61,259 bases of DNA, from NCBI GenBank assembly GCA_019239955.1, contig JAFAZD010000303.1:1-61259 (forward strand), given 5' to 3'. Of this stretch, positions 7,937 to 17,197 are shown one piece after another (the stretch's first letter is position 1; every line of letters starts with the position of its first letter). Both the position numbers and the translations under genes were made by a program. The notes under the pieces are model-generated. The model was not told the origin of the DNA, made no database searches, and saw nothing but the letters and a program-made list of their open reading frames with translations. This DNA is from Armatimonadota bacterium (GTDB taxonomy: Bacteria; Armatimonadota; Armatimonadia; Armatimonadales; Capsulimonadaceae).

Positions 7937-9942
7937 ACACAACTTCCACCACCGAGTCGTCCGAGTCATCCGTCGCCGCGCCGCTCGGCGGGATGGAGGC
8001 CCATCCGCGCGGGGTGACGGCGCGGGCGGTGATCCTGGGCATCCTGCTCGCCCCCGCCTCCTGCTACTGGGTCGCCTACACCCAGATCCGCGCCAACTCC
8101 ACCGACCTGACCATGATGTCTCTCATGGCGGCGGCCTTCTTCCCCCTGATCGTCCTGATGGGGCTGAATGGGGCGCTGGGGCGCTACGCGCCGCGCCGGG
8201 CGCTGGCGCGCGGCGAACTGCTGACGGTCTACGGGATGCTCGCCACCACCGTCGGCCTGGCCGGCGGCGGCTTCATCCCGTTCCTCGCCTGCACCATGCC
8301 GGCCCCGACCTACTTCGGGACGCCGGAGAACCACTGGGCGAACTGGTTCCGCTTCCTGAAGCCCTTCGTCAACGTCACGGATAAAGAGTCCGTGACGTCG
8401 TTCTACGAGGGCCAGAGCCAGTTCTTCACGCCGAACCACCTGCAGGTCTGGGCGATGCCGATCCTGTTCTGGTCCGCCTTCCTGCTTGTCATGCTGTTCT
8501 GGGGCTACTGCGTCAACACCCTGCTGCGCCGCTCCTGGATGGACGAGGAGAAGCTGATCTTCCCCATCGCCCAGATTCCCCTGGAGATCACGCGCGACGA
8601 CGTCCCGTTCTGGCACAACCGGATGTTCCACCTCGGCATCGCCGTGCCGGTCGTCATCGAGTCCATCAACTCGCTGCACTTCACGTTCTTCCCGACGATG
8701 CCGTTCTTCCACATCAAGCCGGACGACGTGCTCAACATCATGCAGTACCTGACCCAGCCGCCGTGGAACTCGCTGGGCTACTTCTCCCTGGCGTTCTACC
8801 CGATCGCCATCGGGCTGACGTTCCTGCTCCCGACGGAGATCAGCTTCTCGTGCTGGTTCTTCTATTTTCTGTGCAAGGCCGAGCTGCTCTTTGCGACGGC
8901 CTACGGCTTCCACGACCCCGGCGCCCCGCCGGCCACGGCCCGCGTGCCGTACTTATGGGAGCAGGCGACGGGCGCGTGGCTGGGACTGGCGCTGCTGTCG
9001 CTGTACGCCTCGCGCCGCCACCTGACCGCCGCCCTGCGCAAGGCCCTCACCGGGCGGGGATTGGACGACCGGGACGAGCCGCTCTCCTACCGCACGGCGT
9101 ACATCGGGCTGGCCCTGACCTCGGTGCTGCTGGTCGGCTTCGCCGTGGCGATGGGGATGGCCTGGCACGTCGCCCTGCTCTTCTTCGCGGTGTACCTGCT
9201 GTTCCTGGTCACCTACACCCGCATCCGCGCCGAGGCGGGCCTGCCCTGGGTGTTCGCGCCCCCCTTCGTCGCCCACGGCGTCCTGCTGGACTTCGGCGGG
9301 TTCAGCCACTACAACACGCAGGACCTGACGGCGCTCTCCCGCTTCCAGTGGTTCGAGCAGGACTACCGCAGCCACATGATGCCCAACCAGATGGACGCCA
9401 TGAAGTACGCCCGCAACAGCGGAATTAGCCTGCGGGGGCTGTCCCTGGCGCTGGGGCTGGCGACGGTGTCCGCCCTGATCGGCTCGTGGCTGTCCTGTCT
9501 GCACATCTTCTACACCTACGGGGCCACGTCGGCCCGGGTCAACCACTGGTACTCGGACGTGGGCCGCTCGGCCTTCGACGGGCTGCAGGGCTGGATCAAC
9601 AACGCCACTCAGCCGACCGACGTGCCGCGCTTCTGGGCGGGGGGCGTCGGCGTGCTGATCACCTGGCTGCTGGTGCTGATGCGCGCGCGCTTCGTCTGGT
9701 GGCCGCTGCACCCCATCGGCTACCTGGTCGCCAACACGTTCACGATGGACTGGCTGTGCTTCCCTGTGATGATCGGATGGGCCTGCAAGGCGCTGATCCT
9801 GCGCTACGGCGGCCTGCGCTCCTACCGCGCCGCCCTGCCGTTCTTCGTCGGCCTGGTCGTCGGCGACATCGTCATTTCCTCGCTGTGGACCCTGCTGTTC
9901 CTGGCGCTGAACATCCCCGGCTACCGGACTTATCCGATCTAG
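7933..9942 (+). CDS. DUF6785/DUF6784-type polytopic membrane protein
   Basis: 669 residues with about twelve to fourteen hydrophobic segments after a Ser/Thr-rich N-terminal tail of some 25 residues. From recall it matches the DUF6785/DUF6784 proteins, distantly related to oligopeptide (OPT) transporters and common in Armatimonadota, Planctomycetota and Verrucomicrobiota; no function is established for them. Recognisable stretches are RANSTDLTMMSLMAAAFFP, AEAGLPWVFAPP and a cytosolic-loop QMDAMKYARNSG. The ATGA overlap with the CUT1 permease and its place between two sugar importers argue for a role in uptake of the same substrates, perhaps an alternative or auxiliary transporter. This is inference. 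Confidence 0.75.
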   Translation: MNTTSTTESSESSVAAPLGGMEAHPRGVTARAVILGILLAPASCYWVAYTQIRANSTDLTMMSLMAAAFFPLIVLMGLNGALGRYAPRRALARGELLTVYGMLATTVGLAGGGFIPFLACTMPAPTYFGTPENHWANWFRFLKPFVNVTDKESVTSFYEGQSQFFTPNHLQVWAMPILFWSAFLLVMLFWGYCVNTLLRRSWMDEEKLIFPIAQIPLEITRDDVPFWHNRMFHLGIAVPVVIESINSLHFTFFPTMPFFHIKPDDVLNIMQYLTQPPWNSLGYFSLAFYPIAIGLTFLLPTEISFSCWFFYFLCKAELLFATAYGFHDPGAPPATARVPYLWEQATGAWLGLALLSLYASRRHLTAALRKALTGRGLDDRDEPLSYRTAYIGLALTSVLLVGFAVAMGMAWHVALLFFAVYLLFLVTYTRIRAEAGLPWVFAPPFVAHGVLLDFGGFSHYNTQDLTALSRFQWFEQDYRSHMMPNQMDAMKYARNSGISLRGLSLALGLATVSALIGSWLSCLHIFYTYGATSARVNHWYSDVGRSAFDGLQGWINNATQPTDVPRFWAGGVGVLITWLLVLMRARFVWWPLHPIGYLVANTFTMDWLCFPVMIGWACKALILRYGGLRSYRAALPFFVGLVVGDIVISSLWTLLFLALNIPGYRTYPI

Positions 9943-10021
9943 CAGGAAAATCATACGAGAAAGGCGAACATGGCCCCGGCAATCGTTCTGCGATACCCCC
10001 GACACCTCAAAGGAGAACACG

Positions 10022-11062
10022 ATGAACTTTAAACCTCAAGCCGCCCTGCTCCCCCTGGCGCTCGCCGGCCTGCTGCTGGCGGGCTGCCACAACGACAACG
10101 AGAATAACCCGGCCAATACCCAGGGCGTTCCGACCACGAATGTGCCCGACAGCGCCAAGTCCGGCGGCGGGGGCGGCGGCCAGGCCATGCTGGCGTTCGT
10201 GACCAACAACCCGTCCGATTACTGGACCATCTGCCACAAGGGCGTGGATAAGGCGGCCAGCGATCTGCACATCCCGACGCCCCAGTTCATCATGCCTGAC
10301 GATGGCACCGCTGCCACCCAGAAGCGCGACGTGGACGACCTGATTGCCAAGGGCGTCCAGGGCATCGCCATCAGCCCGGTGGACCCGACCAACGAGACCA
10401 ACGACATCAACACCTGGGCCGCCAAGGTCCCCCTGATCACCTCGGACAGCGACGCCGCCAACTCCAACCGCCTCTGCTACATCGGCACCGACAACCACGC
10501 CGCCGGGCTGATGGCGGGCGGGCTGATCAAGGAGGCCATCCCGAACGGCGGCAAGATCATGCTGTTCGTCGGCAAGAGCGACGCCCAGAACGCCAAGGAC
10601 CGCATCCAGGGCATCCGGGACGCCCTGAAGAGCGACTCCAAGTACCAGATCATTGACGTCCGCACCGACGATACCGACCACGCCCGCGCCAAGGCCAATG
10701 CCTCCGACGCCCTGGTCAAGTACCCCGATCTCGCCTGCCTGGTCGGCATCTGGAGCTACAACGGGCCGCAGATCTACAATGCCGTGAAGGAAGCCGGCAA
10801 GGCCGGTAAGGTCCAGATCGTCTCCTTCGATCAGGAGCAGGGCACGATGGACGGCATCAAGGCCGGCGCGATCTATGCCACCGTCGTCCAGGACCCGTAC
10901 ACGTTCGGCTACAAGTCCGTCACTCTCCTGAACCAGCTCGCCAAGGGCGACAAGAAGGGCATACCCACCAACAAGATGATGATTGTCCCGACCCAGGCCA
11001 TCAAGAAGGGCAACCTGGACACCTACCTGGCGGACTACAACAAGAAACTGGGAGGCGGCTGA
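10022..11062 (+). CDS. CUT2 ABC transporter sugar-binding lipoprotein
   Basis: 346 residues of the ribose/galactose/arabinose-type periplasmic binding family. The leader ends in the lipobox LLAGC, followed by an Asn/Gly-rich tether to about residue 50. Family signs are NPSDYWTICHKGVDKAA, the repeated domain boundary IAISPVDPT and IVSFDQEQGTMDGIKAGAI. An AAGGAG site precedes the ATG. Its stop overlaps the ATPase start by one base. With the next two genes it makes a complete importer. In an arabinan locus L-arabinose is the likeliest cargo, but ribose-type pentoses are equally possible from sequence. Confidence 0.9.
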   Translation: MNFKPQAALLPLALAGLLLAGCHNDNENNPANTQGVPTTNVPDSAKSGGGGGGQAMLAFVTNNPSDYWTICHKGVDKAASDLHIPTPQFIMPDDGTAATQKRDVDDLIAKGVQGIAISPVDPTNETNDINTWAAKVPLITSDSDAANSNRLCYIGTDNHAAGLMAGGLIKEAIPNGGKIMLFVGKSDAQNAKDRIQGIRDALKSDSKYQIIDVRTDDTDHARAKANASDALVKYPDLACLVGIWSYNGPQIYNAVKEAGKAGKVQIVSFDQEQGTMDGIKAGAIYATVVQDPYTFGYKSVTLLNQLAKGDKKGIPTNKMMIVPTQAIKKGNLDTYLADYNKKLGGG

Positions 11063-12582
11063 TGGCCCAGACGGTGCCTGTGCTGGAGATGCAGGGCATT
11101 AGCAAGCGCTTCGCCGGCGTCCAGGCCCTCCAGAACGTCAGCCTGGAGGTGGGGCGCGGCGAGGTGGTCGCGCTGATCGGCGAGAACGGGGCCGGCAAGA
11201 GCACCCTGATGAAGATTCTCGGCGGCGTCCACCAGCCCGATGCGGGCGAGATACGGATCAACGGCCAGCCGACCGTGATTCGCGGCGTCTCCGACGCCAT
11301 CAAGGCCGGCGTCAGCTTCATCCACCAGGAGCTGAACGTGCTGGACAACTTGGACGCGGCGGGCAACGTCTTCCTGGGGCGCGAGCCGCTCACGGGCGGC
11401 CCGCTGCGCCTGGTGGACCGCGCCCGGATGCGGGAAGAGGCCCAGCCGTACCTGGACCGGCTGGGCCTGGGCATCGCGGCGGACACGCCGCTGGACCGGC
11501 TCTCCCTCGCCCAGCAGCAGATGGTGGAGATCGCCAAGGCGCTGTCGCTCAACGCGCAGATTCTAATCATGGACGAGCCGACCTCCAGCCTGACGCTGGC
11601 CGAGACCGAGCGGCTGATCCATGTGGTGCAGGACCTGCGCGCGCACGGCGTCAGCATCGTCTACATCTCGCACCGGCTGGGCGAGGTCAAGACGCTGGCG
11701 GACCGCGTCGTCGGCCTGCGCGACGGCAAGAACGCGGGCGGGCTGTCCAAAGAGGAGATCACCCACGAGCGCATGGTCAAGCTGATGGTCGGGCGGGACC
11801 TGGAGAAGTTCCAGGCCGCGCCCCCCGAGGCCGGCCGTGCCGTGCGCCTCTCCGTGCGTGGCCTGCGCACCCGCCGCTATCCCGACCGCGAGGTGAGCTT
11901 CGACATCCATGGCGGCGAGATTCTGGGCATGGCCGGGCTGGTCGGCGCGGGCCGGTCGGAGGTGGCGCAGGCCATCTTCGGCGTGGACGCGCCGCTGGGC
12001 GGGGCGCTGACGCTGGACGGGCAGGCGCTGACTGTCCGCTCGGCCCAGGACGCCATCCGGCACGGCATCTACCTGGCCCCGGAGGACCGCCGCCGCTCCG
12101 GCGTGATCGTGGACATGTCCATCCGCGACAACATCACGCTGCCCGCCCTGGGCCGCTATGCGTCGGTGGGCCTGATCCGGCGGGGCGCGGAGGAGCGGGG
12201 GGCGGAGGCGGCCAGCCGGTCGCTGCGCGTCAAGGCCCCCACAACCGACTTCCTGGTCCGCAACCTCTCCGGCGGCAACCAGCAGAAGGTCGTACTCGCC
12301 AAGTGGCTGTCGCTGGGGCCGAAGGTGCTGATCTTTGATGAGCCGACGCGCGGCATTGACGTCGGCGCCAAGGCCGAGATCTATGACCTGATGCGCGGGC
12401 TGGCCAAGGAGGGCGTCGCCCTCCTGATGATCAGCAGCGACATGGAGGAAGTGCTCAACCTGAGCGACCGGGTCGCGGTCATGCACGAGGGCCGCATCAG
12501 CGGCTTCCTGTCCCGCCAGGAGGCAAGTGAAGAGTCCATCATGCAGCTCGCCGTCGGCGGCGCGGGAAAGGGAACCAGATGA
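11062..12582 (+). CDS. CUT2 sugar ABC transporter ATPase, RbsA/AraG-like
   Basis: 506 residues made of two fused nucleotide-binding domains, as is standard for RbsA, MglA and AraG. Domain 1 has Walker A GENGAGKST (residues 40-48), signature LSLAQQQMVEIAKAL and Walker B ILIMDEPTS. Domain 2 has the degenerate Walker A GLVGAGRSE normal for this family, signature LSGGNQQKVVLAKWL and DEPTRGIDVGAKAEI. It drives uptake by the permease that follows with an ATGA overlap. Confidence 0.94.
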   Translation: MAQTVPVLEMQGISKRFAGVQALQNVSLEVGRGEVVALIGENGAGKSTLMKILGGVHQPDAGEIRINGQPTVIRGVSDAIKAGVSFIHQELNVLDNLDAAGNVFLGREPLTGGPLRLVDRARMREEAQPYLDRLGLGIAADTPLDRLSLAQQQMVEIAKALSLNAQILIMDEPTSSLTLAETERLIHVVQDLRAHGVSIVYISHRLGEVKTLADRVVGLRDGKNAGGLSKEEITHERMVKLMVGRDLEKFQAAPPEAGRAVRLSVRGLRTRRYPDREVSFDIHGGEILGMAGLVGAGRSEVAQAIFGVDAPLGGALTLDGQALTVRSAQDAIRHGIYLAPEDRRRSGVIVDMSIRDNITLPALGRYASVGLIRRGAEERGAEAASRSLRVKAPTTDFLVRNLSGGNQQKVVLAKWLSLGPKVLIFDEPTRGIDVGAKAEIYDLMRGLAKEGVALLMISSDMEEVLNLSDRVAVMHEGRISGFLSRQEASEESIMQLAVGGAGKGTR

Positions 12583-13622
12583 TCAATCAAGAGACGAGCC
12601 AGGGGGAGAAGGGGCAGAACACGCCGCGCCTGCCCGGCCCGGAGACGCGGCGGCTGCCGCTCGGCAATGCGCGCAAGGAATTGGGCATCTTCGGCCTGCT
12701 GGTCGTGTTGTGCCTCTTCACCGGCATTCGTAACCCGCAGTTCTTCGGCGTGTATAACTTGCAGGATCTGGCCCGCCTGGTCGGCATCTATGGCATCTTC
12801 AGCATCGGCGCGGGCATCGTCATCATCACCGGCGGCATTGATCTGTCCGTCGGCTCCGTCTTCGCGCTGGAGGGCGTGCTGGCGGCGATGATGCTGGACG
12901 AGAGCCATTGGCCCGCCCTGCTGGCCGTGATCGCCTGTCTGGCCGTGACAATGGGCCTGGGACTGTTCCACGGCCTGCTCATCACGCGCGTTCCCTTGCA
13001 GCCGTTCATCGTCACCCTCTGCGGCCTGCTGTTCTACCGCGGCCTGGCCCGGTTTATCGCCAATGATCAGACCAAGGGCTTCGGGAGCGGCGAGGGCTTC
13101 GAGGGGCTGATGAACCTGGCGACCGGGAAGCTCCTGGGCGTCCCCGCGCCGTTCATCGTGATGATCGTGATCGCCGTCATCATGTGGATCGTCCTGCATC
13201 GGTCCATCTACGGGCGCTACCTGTACGCCGTCGGGCGCAACGAGGAGGCCGCGCGCTACTCCGGCATCAACTCGCAGCGCGTCATCGCCAGCGCCTACGT
13301 CGTCTCCGGCGCGCTGGCCGGCATCACGGGGCTGCTGCTGGCCTTCTACACCAACTCCATCTCCCCCAGCTCGCACGGCAACTCCTACGAGCTGTACGGC
13401 ATCGCGGCGGCGGTCTTGGGCGGGTGCAGCCTGCGCGGCGGCGAGGGAAGCATCATCGGCATCCTCATCGGCACGGCCTTGCTGCAAGTGCTGCAGAACC
13501 TGGTCAACCTGCTGGGCATCCCCTCCTCGCTCAACTTCGCCGTCGTCGGGGCCGTGATCCTGCTCGGCGTCATCACCGACGAGGTCATCAAGCGCCGCTC
13601 CGCCCGCAAGGTGAAGGCGTAG
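12579..13622 (+). CDS. CUT2 sugar ABC transporter permease, RbsC/AraH-like
   Basis: 347 residues with eight to ten hydrophobic helices after a polar N-terminal segment of about 35 residues. Family motifs include the stretch IVIITGGIDLSVGSVFALEG (ITGGIDLSVGS is the RbsC signature) and YAVGRNEEAARYSGI. It forms the membrane part of the importer with the preceding ATPase. The next gene, a secreted hydrolase, follows after six bases, so the operon continues. Confidence 0.93.
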   Translation: MINQETSQGEKGQNTPRLPGPETRRLPLGNARKELGIFGLLVVLCLFTGIRNPQFFGVYNLQDLARLVGIYGIFSIGAGIVIITGGIDLSVGSVFALEGVLAAMMLDESHWPALLAVIACLAVTMGLGLFHGLLITRVPLQPFIVTLCGLLFYRGLARFIANDQTKGFGSGEGFEGLMNLATGKLLGVPAPFIVMIVIAVIMWIVLHRSIYGRYLYAVGRNEEAARYSGINSQRVIASAYVVSGALAGITGLLLAFYTNSISPSSHGNSYELYGIAAAVLGGCSLRGGEGSIIGILIGTALLQVLQNLVNLLGIPSSLNFAVVGAVILLGVITDEVIKRRSARKVKA

Positions 13623-13628
13623 ACGGGG

Positions 13629-15554
13629 ATGACACAATTCTCCGTGGGCCGGCGGCTCGTCCGGACGTTTTTCGCCGCCCTCGTCCTGGGAGGTGCGGCC
13701 CCCCTCATGGCTGATTCGGTCGCCGTCGCCGCCGACTTCGCCGCCCCCGCGGACTACCCGCTGGTCAAGGACAAGTTCGGCGTCTACAACTCCGGGGTCG
13801 TACCCGTCGCGCACTACCGGCGGGACGCCCCCCTGCTGGACGAGGTCCGCCCGGAGTCACTGCGGATTGACTTGGCATGGGGGACCCCCTGGGCCGGGTG
13901 GGCCGCGCCGCCCGTGGCGGGGACGGCGGCTGACCCGCAGTATCACTTCGGCGAGATGGACGAGATCGCGGCGCTCCTCAGCGCCCACGACGTCCGGCCC
14001 CAGTGGTCCTACTGCTACGTTCCCGACCCTCTGCAAAAGCGCCCTGGCCGCTACCGCGATGTTCCCACCGATCTTCCGGCCTGGGGACACGTCCTCGGCG
14101 TGTTCGCCCGCCGCTACCGCGCAAGCCGTCCGCCTCTCTCCCACGAAATTTACAATGAGCCGGACAACGGCGACTTCTTTCATGGCACGGAGGCAGACTA
14201 CCTGGAGATGTACCGGCAGGGCGCGCGCGGCATCCGCGCCGCCGACCCGGATGCCGCCATCGGCGGCCCGGCGCTCGCATTCAGCGACGACTGGGTGGAC
14301 CCCTTCCTGGACTTCGTGACCCGGCAGCGCTTGCCGCTGGACTACTTCTCCTTTCACTTCTACCCCGGCGTTCCCTACCGGGAGCCGGACATCGCCGGGG
14401 TCCTCACCAGCCTCCGTGACCGCCTGGACCGCCACCCGGAGCTGGCCGCCACGGCGATGCACCTGGACGAGTACAATTCCTATCCCATTGACTACCCCCC
14501 GGGCGGGCGGCAGGATCGGTTCGGCCTGGCCTCCGCCCTGCTGCACGACTACCGATACTTCCTCTCGCAGCCGTATCTGACGGAGGTGAACTGGGCGCAG
14601 TTCATGGACACGGGCGGCGGCAACTGGTCCGGCATGGTGAGCCGGGACGGACACCGCAAGGCCGTGTTCAACGCTTATAGCCTTTACGCCCGAATGCCGG
14701 TGGACCGCCGGCGGGTCTCGATCACCGGCCCCGACGGAGTCGAGGGCCTGGCCTCAACGGACGGCCACCGGGCGTCTCTGGCGCTCTGGAACCGCTCCGG
14801 CCAGGACCGGATGCTGTCGGTCGTGCTGGCCCATCTCCCCTTCGCCCGTGGCCGCTTCCAGGTGTTCCGCATTGACGCGGCCCATGCGAGTTGGGGAGAC
14901 GATCCTGCCCAGGAGCGGCTGTCTCCCGTGGAGGCGCACGCGGATGTCCCGACCCACGACCTGGCCTGGTCGGGACCTCTCCCGAACGAGGGCGTGGTCT
15001 TTCTGGAGGCCAATGACGAGACGGGCCTCTCCGAACTGACTCCCAATCCAGTCGCCACGGTCGTGCGCGTTCTGCACTACTCCCCGGATCGGACCAAGGC
15101 CTGCTACGCCGACTTCGACCGCCGGACGTGGATCGCCCGGTTGGGCATGGCGCAGGAACAGCAGGGAACGGCCGCCGTCGGCGTCGTCGCGGCTGGCCTC
15201 CCGCCCGCTCTGACCGTCTCCACCGAGATGGGCGGCCCGCTGCGCCGCATTGACGGGGACAGCCTGCTGGGCCTGCGGATGGATTACGAGGCCGACGGCG
15301 CTTACGTCAAGGGCATCCTGTTCCATGGCCCGTGTCAGGGCGGCGCTGACCTGTATGCCCCACGCCGACCGTCGCCGATGCCGTGGGGGACGCATCGCCC
15401 GCCCGAACGTGTTGTCCGCGTTCCCGATCTGGCCCGCTTCCAGATCGCCCCGGCGGACTTCGCCCCCCGGCACTGGTCGGGGCGGGTGCAGATCACGTTT
15501 CTGATGCGGAACGCGGGGCCGCACGCCCGGGCCAAGATTTCCCTCTCCCGCTGA
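13629..15554 (+). CDS. secreted GH39-like glycoside hydrolase (clan GH-A)
   Basis: 641 residues with a Sec signal peptide (MTQFSVGRRLVRTFFAALV..., cleavage around residues 28-36). A TIM barrel spans about 50-380. Putative acid/base is E177 in HEIYNEPDNGDFF and putative nucleophile E281 in MHLDEYNS, both in the context seen in GH39 beta-xylosidases. The C-terminal 260 residues are beta-rich and probably form accessory sandwich domains. GH39 also contains alpha-L-arabinopyranosidase and other activities, so the substrate is open; in this operon an arabinose- or xylose-containing side chain is likely. Confidence 0.75.
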   Translation: MTQFSVGRRLVRTFFAALVLGGAAPLMADSVAVAADFAAPADYPLVKDKFGVYNSGVVPVAHYRRDAPLLDEVRPESLRIDLAWGTPWAGWAAPPVAGTAADPQYHFGEMDEIAALLSAHDVRPQWSYCYVPDPLQKRPGRYRDVPTDLPAWGHVLGVFARRYRASRPPLSHEIYNEPDNGDFFHGTEADYLEMYRQGARGIRAADPDAAIGGPALAFSDDWVDPFLDFVTRQRLPLDYFSFHFYPGVPYREPDIAGVLTSLRDRLDRHPELAATAMHLDEYNSYPIDYPPGGRQDRFGLASALLHDYRYFLSQPYLTEVNWAQFMDTGGGNWSGMVSRDGHRKAVFNAYSLYARMPVDRRRVSITGPDGVEGLASTDGHRASLALWNRSGQDRMLSVVLAHLPFARGRFQVFRIDAAHASWGDDPAQERLSPVEAHADVPTHDLAWSGPLPNEGVVFLEANDETGLSELTPNPVATVVRVLHYSPDRTKACYADFDRRTWIARLGMAQEQQGTAAVGVVAAGLPPALTVSTEMGGPLRRIDGDSLLGLRMDYEADGAYVKGILFHGPCQGGADLYAPRRPSPMPWGTHRPPERVVRVPDLARFQIAPADFAPRHWSGRVQITFLMRNAGPHARAKISLSR

Positions 15555-15605
15555 CGCCGTCGCGAGGCCGATGTTGGCATAAAGCGAGGATAATAACTCT
15601 ACGCG

Positions 15606-17189
15606 ATGAAGCTTTTCCCGTCTCTGCTTGTTGTCGCCCTCCTGCTTGGACCGGCAGCGTCTCCTGCCCCCGCCGATCCGGCGGGGCCGTTCGTCTGGGG
15701 CGAGAAGACCCATGTGGCCGACGCGGGGTGGGGGCGCATGACTCGCCTCACCGACGGCCGCTGGCTCTGCGTCAACAACCTCTACCCCCGCCCGAACAGC
15801 GTCCTGCAACTGGAGATCAGCGCGGACAACGCCCGCACCTGGACGCCCCTCGCCACCGTCGCCGAGGCCGGGCGTAATCTGGACAACGGCGAGGTCATTC
15901 CACTGCCCGGCGGGGCCATCCTGCTGACCTGCCGCTCGGTGGTCAACGGCAGGTCCTACCACCTGCCCGTCTATCGGAGCGCGGACGGCGGGAAGACCTG
16001 GACATTTCTGAGCCAGGTTGACACGAGCGACAGCCCCGTCAACGGCAACCGGCCCAGCCAGGGACTGTGGGAGCCGCACTTTTTCCTGCTGCCCGATGGC
16101 CGCATCGCCGTCGCCTACGCCAACGAGAAGCACTCGGTCGAGAATCCCGCCTACAGCCAGGTCTGCTCGGAAAAGGTTTCCTCGGACGGCGGGAAGACCT
16201 GGGGGCCGGAGGTTCGGCTGGCGGCGCAGATCGGCGGGGGCGGGCAGCGTCCGGGGATGCCGGTCGTGACCCGGATGACCAACGGCCAGTACATCGCCGT
16301 CTACGAAGTCGTCGGGGTCGGGAACGCCGACGTGTACGAGAAAACGTCGCGTGACGGCGTTCACTGGCCGCCGGGCATCGGGGTTCCCGTTCCCGGCCAG
16401 CACGCCGGGCCGTGCGTAACGTCGCTGAAGGACGGGCGGCTCGTCGCCAGCTCCTGCTCCAACCAGATTTCGTACAGCGACGACTTCGGCGCGACCTGGC
16501 TGCGGGCCGCGCCGCCGGCCTGGGACTACGGCCAGGTCTACACCTGGCCCGCCCTCTGCCAGACGGGGCCGGACGAGATCGCCGCGATGACCACCCGGCA
16601 TGGCGTCGAGATCCGCTGGGGCCGCGTCCTTCCCCGCCGCCCGTGGCCGGCCGCCTACTCGGACGACTTCGCCGCCGGAAGCGATTCCGGCTGGGCGCGC
16701 TACGGGGGCCGTTACGCCTTTGCAGACGGTGCGTACCTTCTGCAGAACGCCGGCGCCACCGGCAAGGCGCTCACCGGGAGCGAATTCTGGGCCGATGGCA
16801 CGTTGGAGGCCGACGTGATGCTGACCTCGGCGGGCAACGCCGGCCTGCTGCTGCGCGTCACCAACGCGGACGACACGGGGCCGGACGCCATGTTCGGCTA
16901 CTACATCGGCCTGGACTCCGATGGCCGCCTGTTTCTCAGCCGGAGCGCCGATGATTATGTCCCACTGGCAAGCGTGCCGATGGCCGTGGCACTGAATACC
17001 TGGCTTCACGTCAAGGTCGTGGCGAAAGGCAGCGTGCTGCGAGTCTACGCGGGCGATGCGCCGACGCCCCGGCTCGTCGTCAACGACAGTTTCTTCCGGC
17101 GCGGGCAGATCGGCGTCCGGGCGCACCTGTGCAGCGCCGAATTCCGCCACGTCCGCTATCGGGATGCTTCTCCTGCGAGGCCGCAATAA
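15606..17189 (+). CDS. secreted six-bladed propeller glycosidase, GH93/sialidase-like, with C-terminal lectin-type domain
   Basis: 527 residues with a signal peptide (cleavage near residue 23). Four Asp-box repeats lie at about residues 72 (SADNARTW), 125 (SADGGKTW), 192 (SSDGGKTW) and 291 (SDDFGATW), defining a sialidase-fold propeller. Automatic annotation would probably say exo-alpha-sialidase. WEPHFFLLPDGRIAVAYANE and the arabinan context instead recall GH93 exo-1,5-alpha-L-arabinanases, which share the fold and release arabinobiose. No sialic acid genes are nearby. Residues about 355-520 form a concanavalin-like domain of the LamG/DUF1080 type. GH93 is my preferred but unproven reading. 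Confidence 0.65.
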   Translation: MKLFPSLLVVALLLGPAASPAPADPAGPFVWGEKTHVADAGWGRMTRLTDGRWLCVNNLYPRPNSVLQLEISADNARTWTPLATVAEAGRNLDNGEVIPLPGGAILLTCRSVVNGRSYHLPVYRSADGGKTWTFLSQVDTSDSPVNGNRPSQGLWEPHFFLLPDGRIAVAYANEKHSVENPAYSQVCSEKVSSDGGKTWGPEVRLAAQIGGGGQRPGMPVVTRMTNGQYIAVYEVVGVGNADVYEKTSRDGVHWPPGIGVPVPGQHAGPCVTSLKDGRLVASSCSNQISYSDDFGATWLRAAPPAWDYGQVYTWPALCQTGPDEIAAMTTRHGVEIRWGRVLPRRPWPAAYSDDFAAGSDSGWARYGGRYAFADGAYLLQNAGATGKALTGSEFWADGTLEADVMLTSAGNAGLLLRVTNADDTGPDAMFGYYIGLDSDGRLFLSRSADDYVPLASVPMAVALNTWLHVKVVAKGSVLRVYAGDAPTPRLVVNDSFFRRGQIGVRAHLCSAEFRHVRYRDASPARPQ

Positions 17190-17197
17190 CTCTCACC

